From: Nocardia puris
GTDB taxonomy: Bacteria > Actinomycetota > Actinomycetes > Mycobacteriales > Mycobacteriaceae
Direction of reading: 5' to 3'
NCBI RefSeq assembly: GCF_003315035.1
Contig: NZ_QNRE01000005.1
Span: 124,001 to 188,000, forward strand
DNA length: 64,000 bases
Of the stretch, positions 55,340 through 64,000 are shown piece by piece (the stretch's first letter is position 1; every line of letters starts with the position of its first letter). Under the pieces are notes generated by a model. The model was not told the DNA's origin and did no database searches. It saw nothing but the letters and a program-made list of their open reading frames with translations. The translations under genes and the position numbers were made by a program.

Positions 55340-55795
55340 CTAGGAGCCGCCCGCGCCCCGGCGCTTCTCCGAAATTGCGCCGTTGCCCGCGCGATCCGAC
55401 AACCCGTGCATGAAGACGTAGCAGCCGGGGATGTGCGGCGCGCCGTCGGCGAACTTCGCCTGGTAGTCCGTGGGCGACACCCCGACCAGCCGGCGGAACT
55501 TGGCGCTGAACGATCCGAGACTGCTGTAGCCGACCAGTACGCACACCTCGGTCACCGTCAGGTTCGTCGCCCGCAACAGATCCTGGGCGCGTTCGATACG
55601 GCGCTCGGTGAGATACGCCGCGGGTGTCACCCCGTACACCGCGGCGAACGCGCGCAGGAAGTGATACTTGGAAACGCCTGCGGCCGAAGCGAGTTCGTCC
55701 AGATTCAGCGGTTCGGAGTAGTTCCGGTCGGCGAGGTCGCGCGCCCTGCGCAGGTGCGGCAGCAGGTACAGCGGGGGCCTGCGGGGCGCGCACAT
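55340..55795 (-). CDS. Short AraC-family regulator
   Basis: A 151-residue protein that is almost only the AraC DNA-binding domain: PLNLDELASAAGVSKYHFLR (first HTH) and VTEVCVLVGYSSLGSFSAKF (second HTH, with the GYSSLGSFSAKFRR signature). It has no separate ligand domain. It lies 6 bases downstream of menJ and 9 bases upstream of the VOC gene on the same strand, so the three may form one transcript. Confidence 0.9.
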   Translation of the reverse strand: MCAPRRPPLYLLPHLRRARDLADRNYSEPLNLDELASAAGVSKYHFLRAFAAVYGVTPAAYLTERRIERAQDLLRATNLTVTEVCVLVGYSSLGSFSAKFRRLVGVSPTDYQAKFADGAPHIPGCYVFMHGLSDRAGNGAISEKRRGAGGS

Positions 55796-55801
55796 CGCCG
55801 G

Positions 55802-57064
55802 CTACTCGAACGGCGCCGGGTCGTCGTAGCGCATCGACGCGCGGCCCGCCGTGCGCCAGGCGCGTGCCGTGAAGTCCACGTCCTCGTCGGTGACGAGATT
55901 GCCCATCACGCGAACCGCGGTGCGCCGCAAGTACTTCGACCGCATCAGCGGCGGCCCGCCGAGTGGCACCGTGCGCGGATGGGTGGCCAGTCCCGCGATC
56001 CGGCGCGCCACCGAGAACGTGCGGCCGTAGCGGTTGCGCAGCAGTTGCGGCCACACGCGGCGGAAATCGTCCGCGTCCAGAATGTCCGCGAGCATGTGCC
56101 CGCCCTCGAGCCCGTAGTCGATGCCCTCGCCGTTGAGCGGGTTCACGCACCCGGCGGCGTCACCGATCAGAACCCAGTTGCGCCCGGCCACATTCGAGAC
56201 CGCGCCGCCCATCGGCAACAGCGCCGAGGCCACCGCGCGCAGCTCGCCCTCGAACTGCCACTCCTCGCGGCGCTGCGCGGTGTAGTGGCGCAGCAGCGGT
56301 TTCAGCGCGATGTGCGAGGGGCGCTTCTCGGTGGCCAGCGAGCCGACGCCGATATTGACCTCACCGTTGCCCAGCGGGAACACCCAGCCGTAGCCCGGCA
56401 CGAGTTCGCCGTTCTCGTCCCGCAATTCGAGGTGCGAGGTGATCCACTGATCGTCGCTGCGCGCCGACTTGATGTAGGCGCGGGCCGCCGTGCCGTAGGC
56501 GAAACGGCGATGCCAGGTGCGGCCCAACAACTTTCCGATCGGCGAGCGCACGCCGTCGGCCACGATCAAGAGGTCGCAGGCGATCTCGCGCGTCACGTCC
56601 CCGGTTCGCACGGTCACACCGGTGACGCGGTCGCCCTCGCGGGTGACATCCACCACCTTCGTGCCGTCCAGCATCCGGGCGCCCGACTTCACCGCCGTCT
56701 CACGCAGCTTGTCGTCGAGTTCGGTCCGTGGGACGGCACTTCCATAGCTCGGGAACGAGCCGCCCGGCCACGGCAGCAGCGATTCGCGGCCGAAGCCGGT
56801 CATCCGCAGACCGTGGTTCACCGTGTGGGCGCGCAGCCATTCGCCGAGGCCGAGCAGTTCCAGCTCCTTGGTGGCGCGGGGCGTGAGCCCATCACCGCAG
56901 GTCTTGTCCCTGGGGAACACCGCGGCGTCGGTGAGCAGCACGTCGCGGCCCGCGCGTGCCGCCCAGGCGGCCGCGGCCGAACCGGCCGGTCCGGCGCCGA
57001 CGACCAGGACCTCTGCGCGGGCGGGCAGCGCGCCGCCCGCTGGGGTGTCATCCGGTGAGCCCAT
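55802..57064 (-). CDS. menJ: Menaquinone beta-isoprenyl reductase MenJ (geranylgeranyl reductase family)
   Basis: A 420-residue FAD protein. I start it at ATG 57064 (MGSPDDTPAGG). EVLVVGAGPAGSAAAAWAAR is the FAD dinucleotide motif; DKTCGDGLTPRATKELELLG is the substrate-loop signature of geranylgeranyl reductases; VLIGDAAGCVNPLNGEGIDY is the second FAD motif. In mycobacteria MenJ (Rv0561c) saturates one isoprene unit of menaquinone. Divergent from the polyprenyl synthase gene, as there. Confidence 0.93.
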   Translation of the reverse strand: MGSPDDTPAGGALPARAEVLVVGAGPAGSAAAAWAARAGRDVLLTDAAVFPRDKTCGDGLTPRATKELELLGLGEWLRAHTVNHGLRMTGFGRESLLPWPGGSFPSYGSAVPRTELDDKLRETAVKSGARMLDGTKVVDVTREGDRVTGVTVRTGDVTREIACDLLIVADGVRSPIGKLLGRTWHRRFAYGTAARAYIKSARSDDQWITSHLELRDENGELVPGYGWVFPLGNGEVNIGVGSLATEKRPSHIALKPLLRHYTAQRREEWQFEGELRAVASALLPMGGAVSNVAGRNWVLIGDAAGCVNPLNGEGIDYGLEGGHMLADILDADDFRRVWPQLLRNRYGRTFSVARRIAGLATHPRTVPLGGPPLMRSKYLRRTAVRVMGNLVTDEDVDFTARAWRTAGRASMRYDDPAPFE

Positions 57065-57191
57065 GTGCTCAATACTGGCAGCATCGCCGAGCCGGTGTCG
57101 ACGGCGGAGGGGTGTGTGGAAAACTGTCTGGTACACCGGATAGTGACGGTGTTCATGGGCCGCGCGGCGGGGACACGCTAGGTTCTCTACC

Positions 57192-58244
57192 GTGGGGTCG
57201 GACGCGGCGCTGGGAGAAGAGATGAGCACATCGGCTGTGAACAGCGGGGGCACGGTGGTGGCCGGGGTCGAACTCGGTGACCCGGAGCTCGCCGAGAACG
57301 TGCGCAACGGCCTGGAACAGGTCGAGAAACTGCTCATCGCCGAACTGTCCGACGGGGAGGATTTCCTGCAGGACGCGGCGCTGCACCTGGCCAAGGCGGG
57401 CGGCAAGCGGTTCCGTCCGCTGTTCACGATCCTCACCGGTCAGCTCGGGCCCAACCCGACCGATCCGGCGCTGGTCACCGCGGGCACCGTCGTCGAACTC
57501 GTGCACCTGGCCACCCTCTACCACGACGACGTCATGGACGAGGCGCCCATGCGCCGCGGCGCGCCCAGCGTGAATTCGCGCTGGGGCAACAACATCGCCA
57601 TCCTCGCCGGCGACTACCTGTTCGCGCACGCCTCCCGCCTCACCTCCACCCTCGGGCCCGACGCGGTGCGCATCATCGCCGAGACCTTCGCCGAACTGGT
57701 CACCGGCCAGATGCGCGAAACCGTCGGCGCGCGCGAGCGGCAGGACCCGGTCGAGCACTACCTGCGCGTGGTGTGGGAGAAGACGGGTTCGCTCATCGCC
57801 GCCTCCGGTCGCTTCGGCGGCACCTTCTCCGGCGCGAGCCCCGAGCACATCGAACGCCTCGCCCGCCTCGGCGACGCCGTCGGCACCGCCTTCCAGATCT
57901 CCGACGACATCATCGACATCTCCTCGGCCTCCGAGCAGTCCGGCAAGACGCCCGGCACCGACCTGCGCGAGGGCGTGCACACCCTGCCGGTGCTCTACGC
58001 GCTGCGCGAGGACGGCGCCGACGCCGACCGCCTGCGCACCCTGCTCGCCGAGCCCCTGGAGACCGACGAGGACGTGGACGAGGCCATCGCGCTGCTCTCC
58101 CGCTCGCACGGCATGGTGCTGGCCAAGGAGAAGCTGCAGGGCTACGCCGAGCTCGCCTACGCCGAACTGGCCGAGCTGCCCGCCGGACCGGCCAACGACG
58201 CGCTCGAACAGCTGGTCCGCTACACCATCGAACGCGTCGGGTGA
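57192..58244 (+). CDS. grcC1: Polyprenyl diphosphate synthase (GrcC1-like)
   Basis: A 350-residue trans-prenyltransferase. Both Asp-rich motifs are present: TLYHDDVMDEAPMRRG (first) and QISDDIIDISSASEQSGKTP (second), together with LAKAGGKRFRPLFTI. It should build the long isoprenoid chain for menaquinone; residues before the first motif set chain length and I cannot predict it. GTG 57192 follows TAGGTT by 7 bases (leaderless); ATG 57222 is an alternative with GGGAGAAG in front. Confidence 0.93.
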   Translation: MGSDAALGEEMSTSAVNSGGTVVAGVELGDPELAENVRNGLEQVEKLLIAELSDGEDFLQDAALHLAKAGGKRFRPLFTILTGQLGPNPTDPALVTAGTVVELVHLATLYHDDVMDEAPMRRGAPSVNSRWGNNIAILAGDYLFAHASRLTSTLGPDAVRIIAETFAELVTGQMRETVGARERQDPVEHYLRVVWEKTGSLIAASGRFGGTFSGASPEHIERLARLGDAVGTAFQISDDIIDISSASEQSGKTPGTDLREGVHTLPVLYALREDGADADRLRTLLAEPLETDEDVDEAIALLSRSHGMVLAKEKLQGYAELAYAELAELPAGPANDALEQLVRYTIERVG

Positions 58245-58338
58245 TCGAGCGCCCATAAACCTCTGGAACTCGCTCGCGCGGCCTATCGTTGACCTGTCGT
58301 AAGGCACTCGACGAACGGGGGAGTGGGCAAGGAGACGT

Positions 58339-59223
58339 ATGCACGGGCACGGGTATGCGAACGGTCTGAAGACGTTCGGTCTGATGGTCGGGCTTTCGGC
58401 GCTGATCGTGTTCGCCGGGGCCATGTTCCGCAGCCCGACCATTCTCGTCATCGCCATCCTGCTGGCCGTCGGCATGAACGCCTGGGCCTACTTCAACAGC
58501 GACAAGCTCGCGTTGAAGGCCATGCACGCGCAACCGGTCAGCGAGCTCGAGGCGCCGGTAATGTACCGGATCGTGCGGGAGCTCGCCACCCTCGCGCGCC
58601 AGCCCATGCCGCGGCTCTACATCAGCCCCACCAACGCGCCCAACGCCTTCGCCACCGGGCGCAATCCGCGTCACGCCGCCGTCTGCTGCACCAGCGGCAT
58701 CCTGCAGATCCTCGACGAGCGCGAACTGCGCGCGGTGCTCGGCCACGAACTGGCGCACGTCTACAACCGCGACATCCTGATCTCCTCGATCGCGGGCGCC
58801 CTGGCCGCCGTCATCTCCGGCTTGGCCAACCTGGCCTTCTTCGCCTCCATGTTCGGCGGCCGCGACAGCAGCGGGGGCCCCAACATGCTGGGCGTACTGC
58901 TCATCTCGCTGCTCGGCCCGATCGCGGCCACCCTCATCAAGCTGGCCGTCTCCCGCTCCCGGGAGTACCAGGCCGACCAGTCCGGCGCCGAACTCACCGG
59001 CGACCCGCTGGCGCTCGCCTCGGCGCTGCGCAAACTGGAACGCGGCGTGCAGGCCGCGCCGCTGCCGCCCGAGCCGCAACTCACCTCGCAGTCGCACCTG
59101 ATGATCGCCAACCCCTTCCGGGCCGGGGATCGCGCCGCCCGCTGGTTCTCCACGCACCCGCCGATGGCCGAGCGCATCGCGCGGCTGGAGGAGATGGCGG
59201 GCGGCCCGCGCGACTACCGGTAG
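58339..59223 (+). CDS. htpX: Membrane zinc metalloprotease HtpX
   Basis: A 294-residue M48-family protease of the inner membrane that clears damaged membrane proteins. ATG 58339 has AAGGAG upstream. Helices lie at residues about 10-27 ([19 protein letters not shown]) and 30-50, and 2 follow the active site. The zinc site is [20 protein letters not shown] (HExxH) with the third ligand Glu in [13 protein letters not shown]. The 3' end overlaps the convergent YajQ-family gene by 10 bases. Confidence 0.96.
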   Translation: MHGHGYANGLKTFGLMVGLSALIVFAGAMFRSPTILVIAILLAVGMNAWAYFNSDKLALKAMHAQPVSELEAPVMYRIVRELATLARQPMPRLYISPTNAPNAFATGRNPRHAAVCCTSGILQILDERELRAVLGHELAHVYNRDILISSIAGALAAVISGLANLAFFASMFGGRDSSGGPNMLGVLLISLLGPIAATLIKLAVSRSREYQADQSGAELTGDPLALASALRKLERGVQAAPLPPEPQLTSQSHLMIANPFRAGDRAARWFSTHPPMAERIARLEEMAGGPRDYR

Positions 59224-59705
59224 TTCACGAACTGCAGCGCGATACCGAAGTCCTCACCCTTGAGCAGGGCGATCACGGCCTGCAGATCGTCGCGCTTCTT
59301 GCTGCTCACGCGTAGTTCGTCGCCCTGGATCTGCGCCTTCACGCCCTTGGGGCCCTCGTCGCGGATCTTCTTGGAGATCTTCTTCGCCTTCTCGGCGTCG
59401 ATGCCCTGCACCAGCGAACCGGTGATCTTGTAGGTCTTGCCCGAGGCCACCGGCTCGCCCGCGTCGAACGCCTTCAGCGAGATGTCGCGGCGGATCAGCT
59501 TCTCCTTGAACACCTCCAGCGCGGCCTTCACCCGCTCCTCGGCCTCGGCGGTGATCACGATGCTCTCCTCGCCGGACCACTCGATCTTCGCGCCCGTCCC
59601 GCGGAAGTCGTAGCGGGTGTTCAACTCCTTCTCCGCCTGATGCAGAGCGTTGTCGACCTCCTGCCGGTCCACCTTGCTGACGACGTCGAACGACGAATCG
59701 GCCAC
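59214..59705 (-). CDS. YajQ-family nucleotide-binding protein
   Basis: A 163-residue protein: [20 protein letters not shown], then [20 protein letters not shown] and [20 protein letters not shown], ending [18 protein letters not shown]. This is the full YajQ/UPF0234 pattern; family members bind nucleotides, and one binds cyclic di-GMP to control gene expression in Xanthomonas. Its function in actinobacteria is unclear. It matches Rv0566c next to htpX. Confidence 0.96.
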   Translation of the reverse strand: MADSSFDVVSKVDRQEVDNALHQAEKELNTRYDFRGTGAKIEWSGEESIVITAEAEERVKAALEVFKEKLIRRDISLKAFDAGEPVASGKTYKITGSLVQGIDAEKAKKISKKIRDEGPKGVKAQIQGDELRVSSKKRDDLQAVIALLKGEDFGIALQFVNYR

Positions 59706-59882
59706 TGAAGAGCTCCTGTTCTGCGACGGTTGACGCGGGCGCGCTCGCCGGGGCGAGCGGTCGAGGAAGTTCTACCCCGCGAGCATCGAACGTAGTCCCT
59801 CCGCACGGCCCTTGGCCAGCCGGTTTGCATTCGGCACGGGGGTTCGTTGTATTCTGCTGTGCGCGCCGAGAAGCGCACGTAA

Positions 59883-59965
59883 GGCAGGTTGCCCGAGCGG
59901 CCAATGGGAGCAGACTGTAAATCTGTCGGTGAAAGCCTACGTAGGTTCGAATCCTACACCTGCCA
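59883..59965 (+). tRNA. tRNA-Tyr (anticodon GTA)
   Basis: An 83-base type II tRNA. The acceptor stem GGCAGGT (59883-59889) pairs with ACCTGCC (59958-59964), discriminator A. The anticodon arm is CAGACTGTAAATCTG with GTA centred in the loop. A long variable arm (CGGTGAAAGCCTACG) and the T arm GTAGG-TTCGAAT-CCTAC follow. CCA is not encoded. It stands alone, with a terminator-like hairpin 8 bases behind. Confidence 0.95.
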
Positions 59966-59972
59966 CCCCGCC

Positions 59973-60012
59973 GGAAAGGGCGAGCAGTGCACCAGCACCG
60001 CTCGCCCTTTCC
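59973..60012 (+). terminator. Terminator after tRNA-Tyr
   Basis: GGAAAGGGCGAGC (59973-59985) pairs perfectly with 60000-60012 around a 14-base loop. It is 20 bases before the end of the convergent monooxygenase gene and probably serves both. Confidence 0.75.
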
Positions 60013-60031
60013 GCGTTTCCAGGGCGGTTGT

Positions 60032-61930
60032 TCACCGTTCCCGGTGGCCCAGATGCCCGTCGGGGCGGACGTGTATTCGGTCGCCGGTGTGGGCGCGATA
60101 GTGCGCGAAGGCGTGGCCTTCGACGTCGGTGACGTAGGGGGTGTTCGGTCGCGGGTCTCCGGGGCGGATGACCGTCCAGGTGTGGACGGGGTGGGTTTGC
60201 CGGGGTGACGAGAGCGCTGCCTGTGCTGCGCCGGGCTCCCCTGGCGTGGGTGCCGTTGTGGTGGCAGTCGGCGAGTCTGGGCCGACCGGTGCGGCGGGAT
60301 TCGGTGGCGCGGACGAGGTATCCGTTTTGGGACGTGCTGGTGGCGCTGCGTTCGGTGCGATGGCGTCGTTCGTCGGTGTGGGAGCGCGTGTTGATGGCGA
60401 GGGTGCGGCAACGATCGGCGGACCAGGGGCGTTCGGTGTGGCGTTGGCCGGCGCGGACGAAGTGTCCGGTTCGGGGCGAACTGCCGGCGGTATGGCGTCC
60501 GGCGTGACGGAGGCGCTCGGTGGCGCGGACGAACTCTCCGCTGGTTTGGGCGCTGCCGGTGGTGTGGGGGCGGGTTTCGGCGGCGTCGGTGCTGCCGGTG
60601 GTGCGGGAACAGCTGCTGGTGGTGTGGAGGCCCCCGGTGCGGGGAGGGTGAGTGGATCGCGGGTGGCCTCCGTGCGGTGCGTGTTCGGCGATGTGTTCGC
60701 CCCGAAGCGGAGCAGGGTGGCGTGGGGGCCGCGGAACAGGTCGAAGAGGCGGAGTGGGTTTCCGGTGGCGTCGAGGACGGGGGCGTCGGGTGCGCGGTCG
60801 CCGGTGACCAGCGCTCCCTCGTCGTCCGGGTCGCGGTAGGTGATGTCGAGCTGGTGGGTTTCGGTGCCGCGGCGGTGGGCGTTCTCGTCGCCGTCGAGGT
60901 GCCGCCGCAGCAGGCCGGTGCTGATCCCGAGGACGCGCGCCGCGACCGGACGGCGTTCGGCCTCATAGGAATCGAGCGTCTCGGGCGTGCCGTCGGCCAG
61001 TTTCCAGCCCAGGTTGTGGGCGTCTTGTACGCCCGTGTTGAGCCCTTGGCCGCCCGCCGGTGGGTGCACGTGGGCGGCGTCGCCCGCCAGGAACACCCGG
61101 CCTACGCGGTAGCGCCGCGCCAGCCGCGTATTCGACCGCCACACCGTGGACCACCGCAGATCGGTGAGCCGGATCGCGAGATCGCCCGCGAGGTCGTCCA
61201 CGTGGCGTTGCAGCAGCGACAGCGTGGGCTCGGCCTGCTCGGTGAACGGCGCGGCGAACTGGAAGTGCCGCCCGCCCGGCAGCGGTGACAGCGCGACGGC
61301 GCGCAAGGGATCGGCGGAAGTGCGCAGGGCATAGCCGAATTCGTGATCGAGGGCGTCGGCGCGCACGTCGCCCAGCAGCATCCGCATCGACTCGTCGGTG
61401 TGGCCCTCGAACTCGATGCCCAGGGCGCGGCGCACGAAGCTCCCGCCACCGTCGGCGCCGACGAGGTACCGGGCGCGCACGTCGCCGCCGTGCGCGAGGG
61501 TGACGGTGACACCCTCCGTGTCCTGCTCGACGCCCACCACCTCGGTGCCGAGTTCGACTTCGACGCCGTACTCCGCGAGCCGGTCCCGCAGCACGGCCTC
61601 GGTGTCGGACTGTCCGAGCACCAGCGGATTCGGGTACGGCACAGCGGGATTCGGTGGTAGGTCCTCGTCCATCCGCAGTTCACCGACCTCCACGCCGTCC
61701 AGGAAGTCCCGGAAGACCGGCCGCGCCGTGGCTTTCGCGCGGATCGCGTCGATCACGCCGAGGTCGTCGAACACCTCGAGGGTGCGCGGCTGTAGGCCGT
61801 CCGCGCGCGATCCGGGGAAGAACTCGGTCGCCTTGTCGACGATCCGGACCGGCAGCCCGCGGCGGGCGAGGTCGATGGCGAGAGTGAGCCCGGTCGGGCC
61901 CGCGCCCGCGATCAGGGTGTGGATGGTCAT
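60032..61930 (-). CDS. FAD-dependent aromatic monooxygenase with a Pro/Ala-rich insert
   Basis: A 632-residue flavoprotein hydroxylase of the PheA/TfdB type. TLIAGAGPTGLTLAIDLARR binds ADP, ARYLVGADGGGSFVRRALGI is the DG motif, and RVFLAGDAAHVHPPAGGQGL the GD motif. The C-terminal thioredoxin-like domain starts LFDLFRGPHATLLRFGA (to about residue 412) and resumes VHTWTVIRPGDPRP (about 580) with DVEGHAFAHYRAHTGDRIHV. In between lie about 165 low-complexity residues rich in Pro, Ala, Thr and Ser. Relatives are near 500 residues. Substrate unknown, probably an aromatic or polyketide compound. Confidence 0.88.
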   Translation of the reverse strand: MTIHTLIAGAGPTGLTLAIDLARRGLPVRIVDKATEFFPGSRADGLQPRTLEVFDDLGVIDAIRAKATARPVFRDFLDGVEVGELRMDEDLPPNPAVPYPNPLVLGQSDTEAVLRDRLAEYGVEVELGTEVVGVEQDTEGVTVTLAHGGDVRARYLVGADGGGSFVRRALGIEFEGHTDESMRMLLGDVRADALDHEFGYALRTSADPLRAVALSPLPGGRHFQFAAPFTEQAEPTLSLLQRHVDDLAGDLAIRLTDLRWSTVWRSNTRLARRYRVGRVFLAGDAAHVHPPAGGQGLNTGVQDAHNLGWKLADGTPETLDSYEAERRPVAARVLGISTGLLRRHLDGDENAHRRGTETHQLDITYRDPDDEGALVTGDRAPDAPVLDATGNPLRLFDLFRGPHATLLRFGANTSPNTHRTEATRDPLTLPAPGASTPPAAVPAPPAAPTPPKPAPTPPAAPKPAESSSAPPSASVTPDAIPPAVRPEPDTSSAPANATPNAPGPPIVAAPSPSTRAPTPTNDAIAPNAAPPARPKTDTSSAPPNPAAPVGPDSPTATTTAPTPGEPGAAQAALSSPRQTHPVHTWTVIRPGDPRPNTPYVTDVEGHAFAHYRAHTGDRIHVRPDGHLGHRER

Positions 61931-62160
61931 GATTCACCTCCGTGGGCTCGGTGGGGTAGTGGTGCCGGGTGGGGTGTTGGTGCTGGTGTCGGTGGGTGTT
62001 GGGGACTGTTGTCGGGGCGCGCTGTCGGGTGTCGGCGTCAGCGGGGCTCTGGTTGTCGGGGGTGTTGGTGTGGGCGGGGTGGTGTCGGGTGCCGGCGTCG
62101 GCGGGTCGTGGCGTCGGTGATTGGCGTCAGCGATGCGGTGGTGGCTGAGTCGTGCACAGC
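61931..62160. other. G/T-rich low-complexity intergenic region
   Basis: A stretch of 230 bases between the monooxygenase start and the response-regulator stop. It is strongly G+T-biased on the plus strand with imperfect repeats, for example GTCGGGTGTCGGCGTCAGCGG (62024 region) and GTCGGGTGCCGGCGTCGGCGG (62087 region). The composition resembles the insert inside the neighbouring gene. No gene or clear promoter seen. Confidence 0.5.
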
Positions 62161-62817
62161 TCAGCGGGGTTCGGTCAGTCCGCTTTCGTAGGCGAAGATC
62201 GCGGCCTGGGTGCGGTCGCGCAGGCCGAGTTTGAACAGGATCCGGCCGACGTGCGTCTTCACCGTCTCCTCGGCGATGAACAGGCCGCCCGCGATCTCGG
62301 CGTTCGACAGCCCGCGCGCCACCAGCTCCAGCACCTGGGTCTCGCGTTCGGTCAGTTTCTGCAGGTCCGCGTTGCCGGGGCGGAAACGTCCACCGAGACG
62401 GGAGAATTCGCCGAGCAGCCGTCGCGTAACCGAGGGCGCGAGCATCGCGTCGCCGCGCGCGACGGTACGCACGCCGAGCGTGAGTTCCGCGGCCGGTGTG
62501 TCCTTGAGCAGGAACCCGCTGGCCCCGGCTTGCAGCGCGCGGAACACGTATTCGTCCAGGTCGTAGGTGGTCAGCACGATCACCTTGGTCGGCGCCCCGG
62601 ACGCCACGATCCGCGCGGTCGCCTCCAACCCGTCGAGGATCGGCATGCGGATGTCCATCAGCGCCACGTCGGGCCGCAACCGCTCGACCATCCGCACCGC
62701 CTCCGCCCCATCCCCCGCCTCCCCGACGACCTCGATGTCCTCCTGCGCCCCGAGCAACACCGCCAACCCATCCCGGATCAGCGCCTGATCATCAGCGATC
62801 AACACCCGTATCGTCAT
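62161..62817 (-). CDS. NarL/LuxR-family response regulator
   Basis: A 218-residue two-domain regulator. Receiver domain: acidic pair Asp9-Asp10, phosphorylation site Asp55 in VALMDIRMPILDG, conserved Thr in VIVLTTYDLDEYV and Lys in FLLKDTPAAEL. DNA-binding domain: LTERETQVLELVARGLSNAE with IAGGLFIAEETVKTHVGRIL. Its ATG overlaps the kinase gene's stop by 4 bases. Targets unknown; the neighbouring transporter end at 63956 may belong to the same locus. Confidence 0.96.
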   Translation of the reverse strand: MTIRVLIADDQALIRDGLAVLLGAQEDIEVVGEAGDGAEAVRMVERLRPDVALMDIRMPILDGLEATARIVASGAPTKVIVLTTYDLDEYVFRALQAGASGFLLKDTPAAELTLGVRTVARGDAMLAPSVTRRLLGEFSRLGGRFRPGNADLQKLTERETQVLELVARGLSNAEIAGGLFIAEETVKTHVGRILFKLGLRDRTQAAIFAYESGLTEPR

Positions 62818-63959
62818 CGCGCCCGCCGTTCGTCGAAGGGGAGGAGTGCCCTAACTCGATAGCCGCCGTCGGGGGTCGGTCCGGCGTCGAATTCGCCGCC
62901 GAGGGCGGCGACGCGTTCGCGCATGCCGACCAGGCCGTGGCCGGTGCCGGTGGTCGTCGGATGCGAGTTCGGGCGGGTGTTGCGGACGTCGATCGCGAGT
63001 CCGGTGTCGCTGCGCGCCAATTCGAGGGTGAGCTCGGAGCCCGGGGCGTGGCGCAGCGCGTTGCTGAGTGCCTCCTGCACGATCCGGTACGCCGACACCG
63101 AGACGCCCTGGGGCAGGTTCGTGTCCAGTTCGTCGCGCCGCACGTGCACCGTCCGGCCGGCCGCACGCACGCTCTCCACGAGTTCGCCGATGGCCGCCAC
63201 GTCGGGTTGCGGGCGGGGATCGTGTTCGGTGTCGGCGCGCAGCACCCCGAGGATGCGCCGCATCTCGCCGAGCCCGGCGGCCGCGCTGGCGCGGATCGCG
63301 TCCAGGCTCGCGACGAGTTCGGGCGGCGGATCGGGCACCCGGTACTGCGCGGCCTCGGCCTGCACCGCCACCACCGACATGTGGTGGGCCACCACGTCGT
63401 GCAGTTCGCGGGCGATCCGGGTGCGCTCCTCGAGCAGGGCGTTGCGCTCGCGCTGCCGCTCCGATTCGCGGCGCTGGGTCCGCGCGTCGCGGCGCGATTC
63501 GATCAGCGCCCTGGTGACCGCGGCGGCGGTGAGCACCAGCCCGGTGAGCACGGCCGAGGTGACGAATTCCGCGAGCCCGCCCCCCGGCGCGGCGATGGCC
63601 GCCACGGCCGTCACAGCGGTGGTGACCACCCACACGACCACAGTGGCGCGCCAGCCGACCAATAACGCCAGGATCGCCAGCACCAACAGGTAGGAGTTGA
63701 AAACGGCATCGGCCCAGAGGGTTTCGTCGGAGACCGCCGCGGTGCTGGTGAGGGCGATCAAGCTCACCGCCCACCCCGCCAGCGGCACCCGCGCCTGCAA
63801 CACGATCGCCAGCGCCTGCGCCGCCGCCAGGATCGCCGACTGCCGCGCACTCAGATCGGTATCCGACAGCAGCGTGTGGTCGACCACCGCGAAGACGAAG
63901 ACCGCCAGGGCAGCCAACACCACGGGTGCCAGCCAGCGCGGCCCCACCGGGGCGCTCAC
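62814..63959 (-). CDS. Sensor histidine kinase (HisKA_3, NarX-like)
   Basis: A 381-residue kinase. GTG 63959 overlaps the previous gene's TGA and has GGGAGG 4 bases before; a GTG at 63986 would overlap that gene further. An N-terminal block of about five helices (LAPVVLAALAVFVFAVVDHT, VPLAGWAVSLIALTSTAAVS, NSYLLVLAILALLVGW and others) forms the membrane sensor. The dimerisation helix carries the phospho-His: RIARELHDVVAHHMSVVAVQ. The ATPase domain has ALSNALRHAPGSELTLEL and GTGHGLVGMRERVAALGGEF. Signal unknown. Confidence 0.95.
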   Translation of the reverse strand: MSAPVGPRWLAPVVLAALAVFVFAVVDHTLLSDTDLSARQSAILAAAQALAIVLQARVPLAGWAVSLIALTSTAAVSDETLWADAVFNSYLLVLAILALLVGWRATVVVWVVTTAVTAVAAIAAPGGGLAEFVTSAVLTGLVLTAAAVTRALIESRRDARTQRRESERQRERNALLEERTRIARELHDVVAHHMSVVAVQAEAAQYRVPDPPPELVASLDAIRASAAAGLGEMRRILGVLRADTEHDPRPQPDVAAIGELVESVRAAGRTVHVRRDELDTNLPQGVSVSAYRIVQEALSNALRHAPGSELTLELARSDTGLAIDVRNTRPNSHPTTTGTGHGLVGMRERVAALGGEFDAGPTPDGGYRVRALLPFDERRAR

Positions 63960-64000
63960 ACGTCCTCCCGTTCCAGCCGGCGCCACGCCACCGCGACCGA
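63956..64000 (-). CDS. C-terminal end of an upstream gene (partial)
   Basis: Only 14 residues are visible, SVAVAWRRLEREDV, followed by a TGA that overlaps the kinase GTG. A basic tail ending WRRxExxDV is common at the end of ABC-2 type permeases, so an exporter operon with the two-component genes is possible. The identity cannot be established from this fragment. Confidence 0.5.
   Translation of the reverse strand, partial: SVAVAWRRLEREDV

Overview
This is a high-GC actinobacterial chromosome segment. GTG starts are common, many starts sit right after a TANNNT-type -10 (leaderless style), and menaquinone and mannosyltransferase genes are present. Gene content and order follow the block I recall from Mycobacterium tuberculosis between about Rv0497 and Rv0566c (proC, galE2, serB1, hemA-C-D-B, hemL, ccdA/resB/ccsB, menA, menE, menB, menD, mgtA, menG, menJ, grcC1, htpX, yajQ). 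The added genes (rex, nitrate reductase, BldC-like gene, AfsR-like regulator) and the gene style fit a Nocardia-like member of the Mycobacteriales. The genus is an inference; I could not run a comparison.

Layout. 1-7.6 kb: sugar-phosphate isomerase-like protein, thioesterase, proC, excisionase-type HTH protein, a 33-residue ribosomal protein bS22, NAD-dependent epimerase and acyltransferase (ATGA-coupled), HAD phosphatase, glutaredoxin. 7.6-19 kb: tetrapyrrole synthesis, led by the redox repressor gene rex with a Rex-type operator in front of rex-hemA-hemC-hemD, then a palindromic 400 bp element, hemB, small membrane and secreted proteins, and hemL. 19-24.7 kb: histidine phosphatase with a 310-residue disordered N-terminus, then a System II cytochrome c maturation operon (TlpA/ResA, CcdA, ResB, CcsB). 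24.7-28.6 kb: broken BrnT-like toxin gene, BldC-like regulator, Cds1, and an HTH/ClpC2-like pair behind twin operators. 28.6-42.3 kb: menaquinone genes (menA, menE, menB, menD) with an AfsR/BTAD regulator and a DrrAB-type exporter between them. 42.3-46.4 kb: a DUF6998-like protein with nuclease-like residues, a three-repeat type I-E CRISPR remnant, a mycothiol-family protein, and a TetR/aldo-keto reductase pair. 46.4-51.2 kb: a 1376-residue nitrate reductase fused to a diflavin reductase. 51.2-60 kb: menG, mgtA, a decapitated cupin gene, menJ, polyprenyl synthase, htpX, yajQ and tRNA-Tyr. 60-64 kb: FAD monooxygenase with a Pro/Ala insert, a NarL-type two-component pair, and the end of a further gene.

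How it fits together. Much of the window serves respiration: heme supply (hemA-L), covalent heme attachment (ccdA/resB/ccsB), and quinone synthesis and modification (menA, B, D, E, G, J and the polyprenyl synthase). rex links heme synthesis to NADH/NAD+ balance. menC is not visible in the window.

Non-coding DNA is unusually structured. There is a dispersed 56-bp repeat with three good copies and one truncated copy, a second short dispersed repeat, a large inverted-repeat element behind hemD, a perfect 20-bp inverted repeat before menD, and a cluster of 20-bp repeats behind menD.
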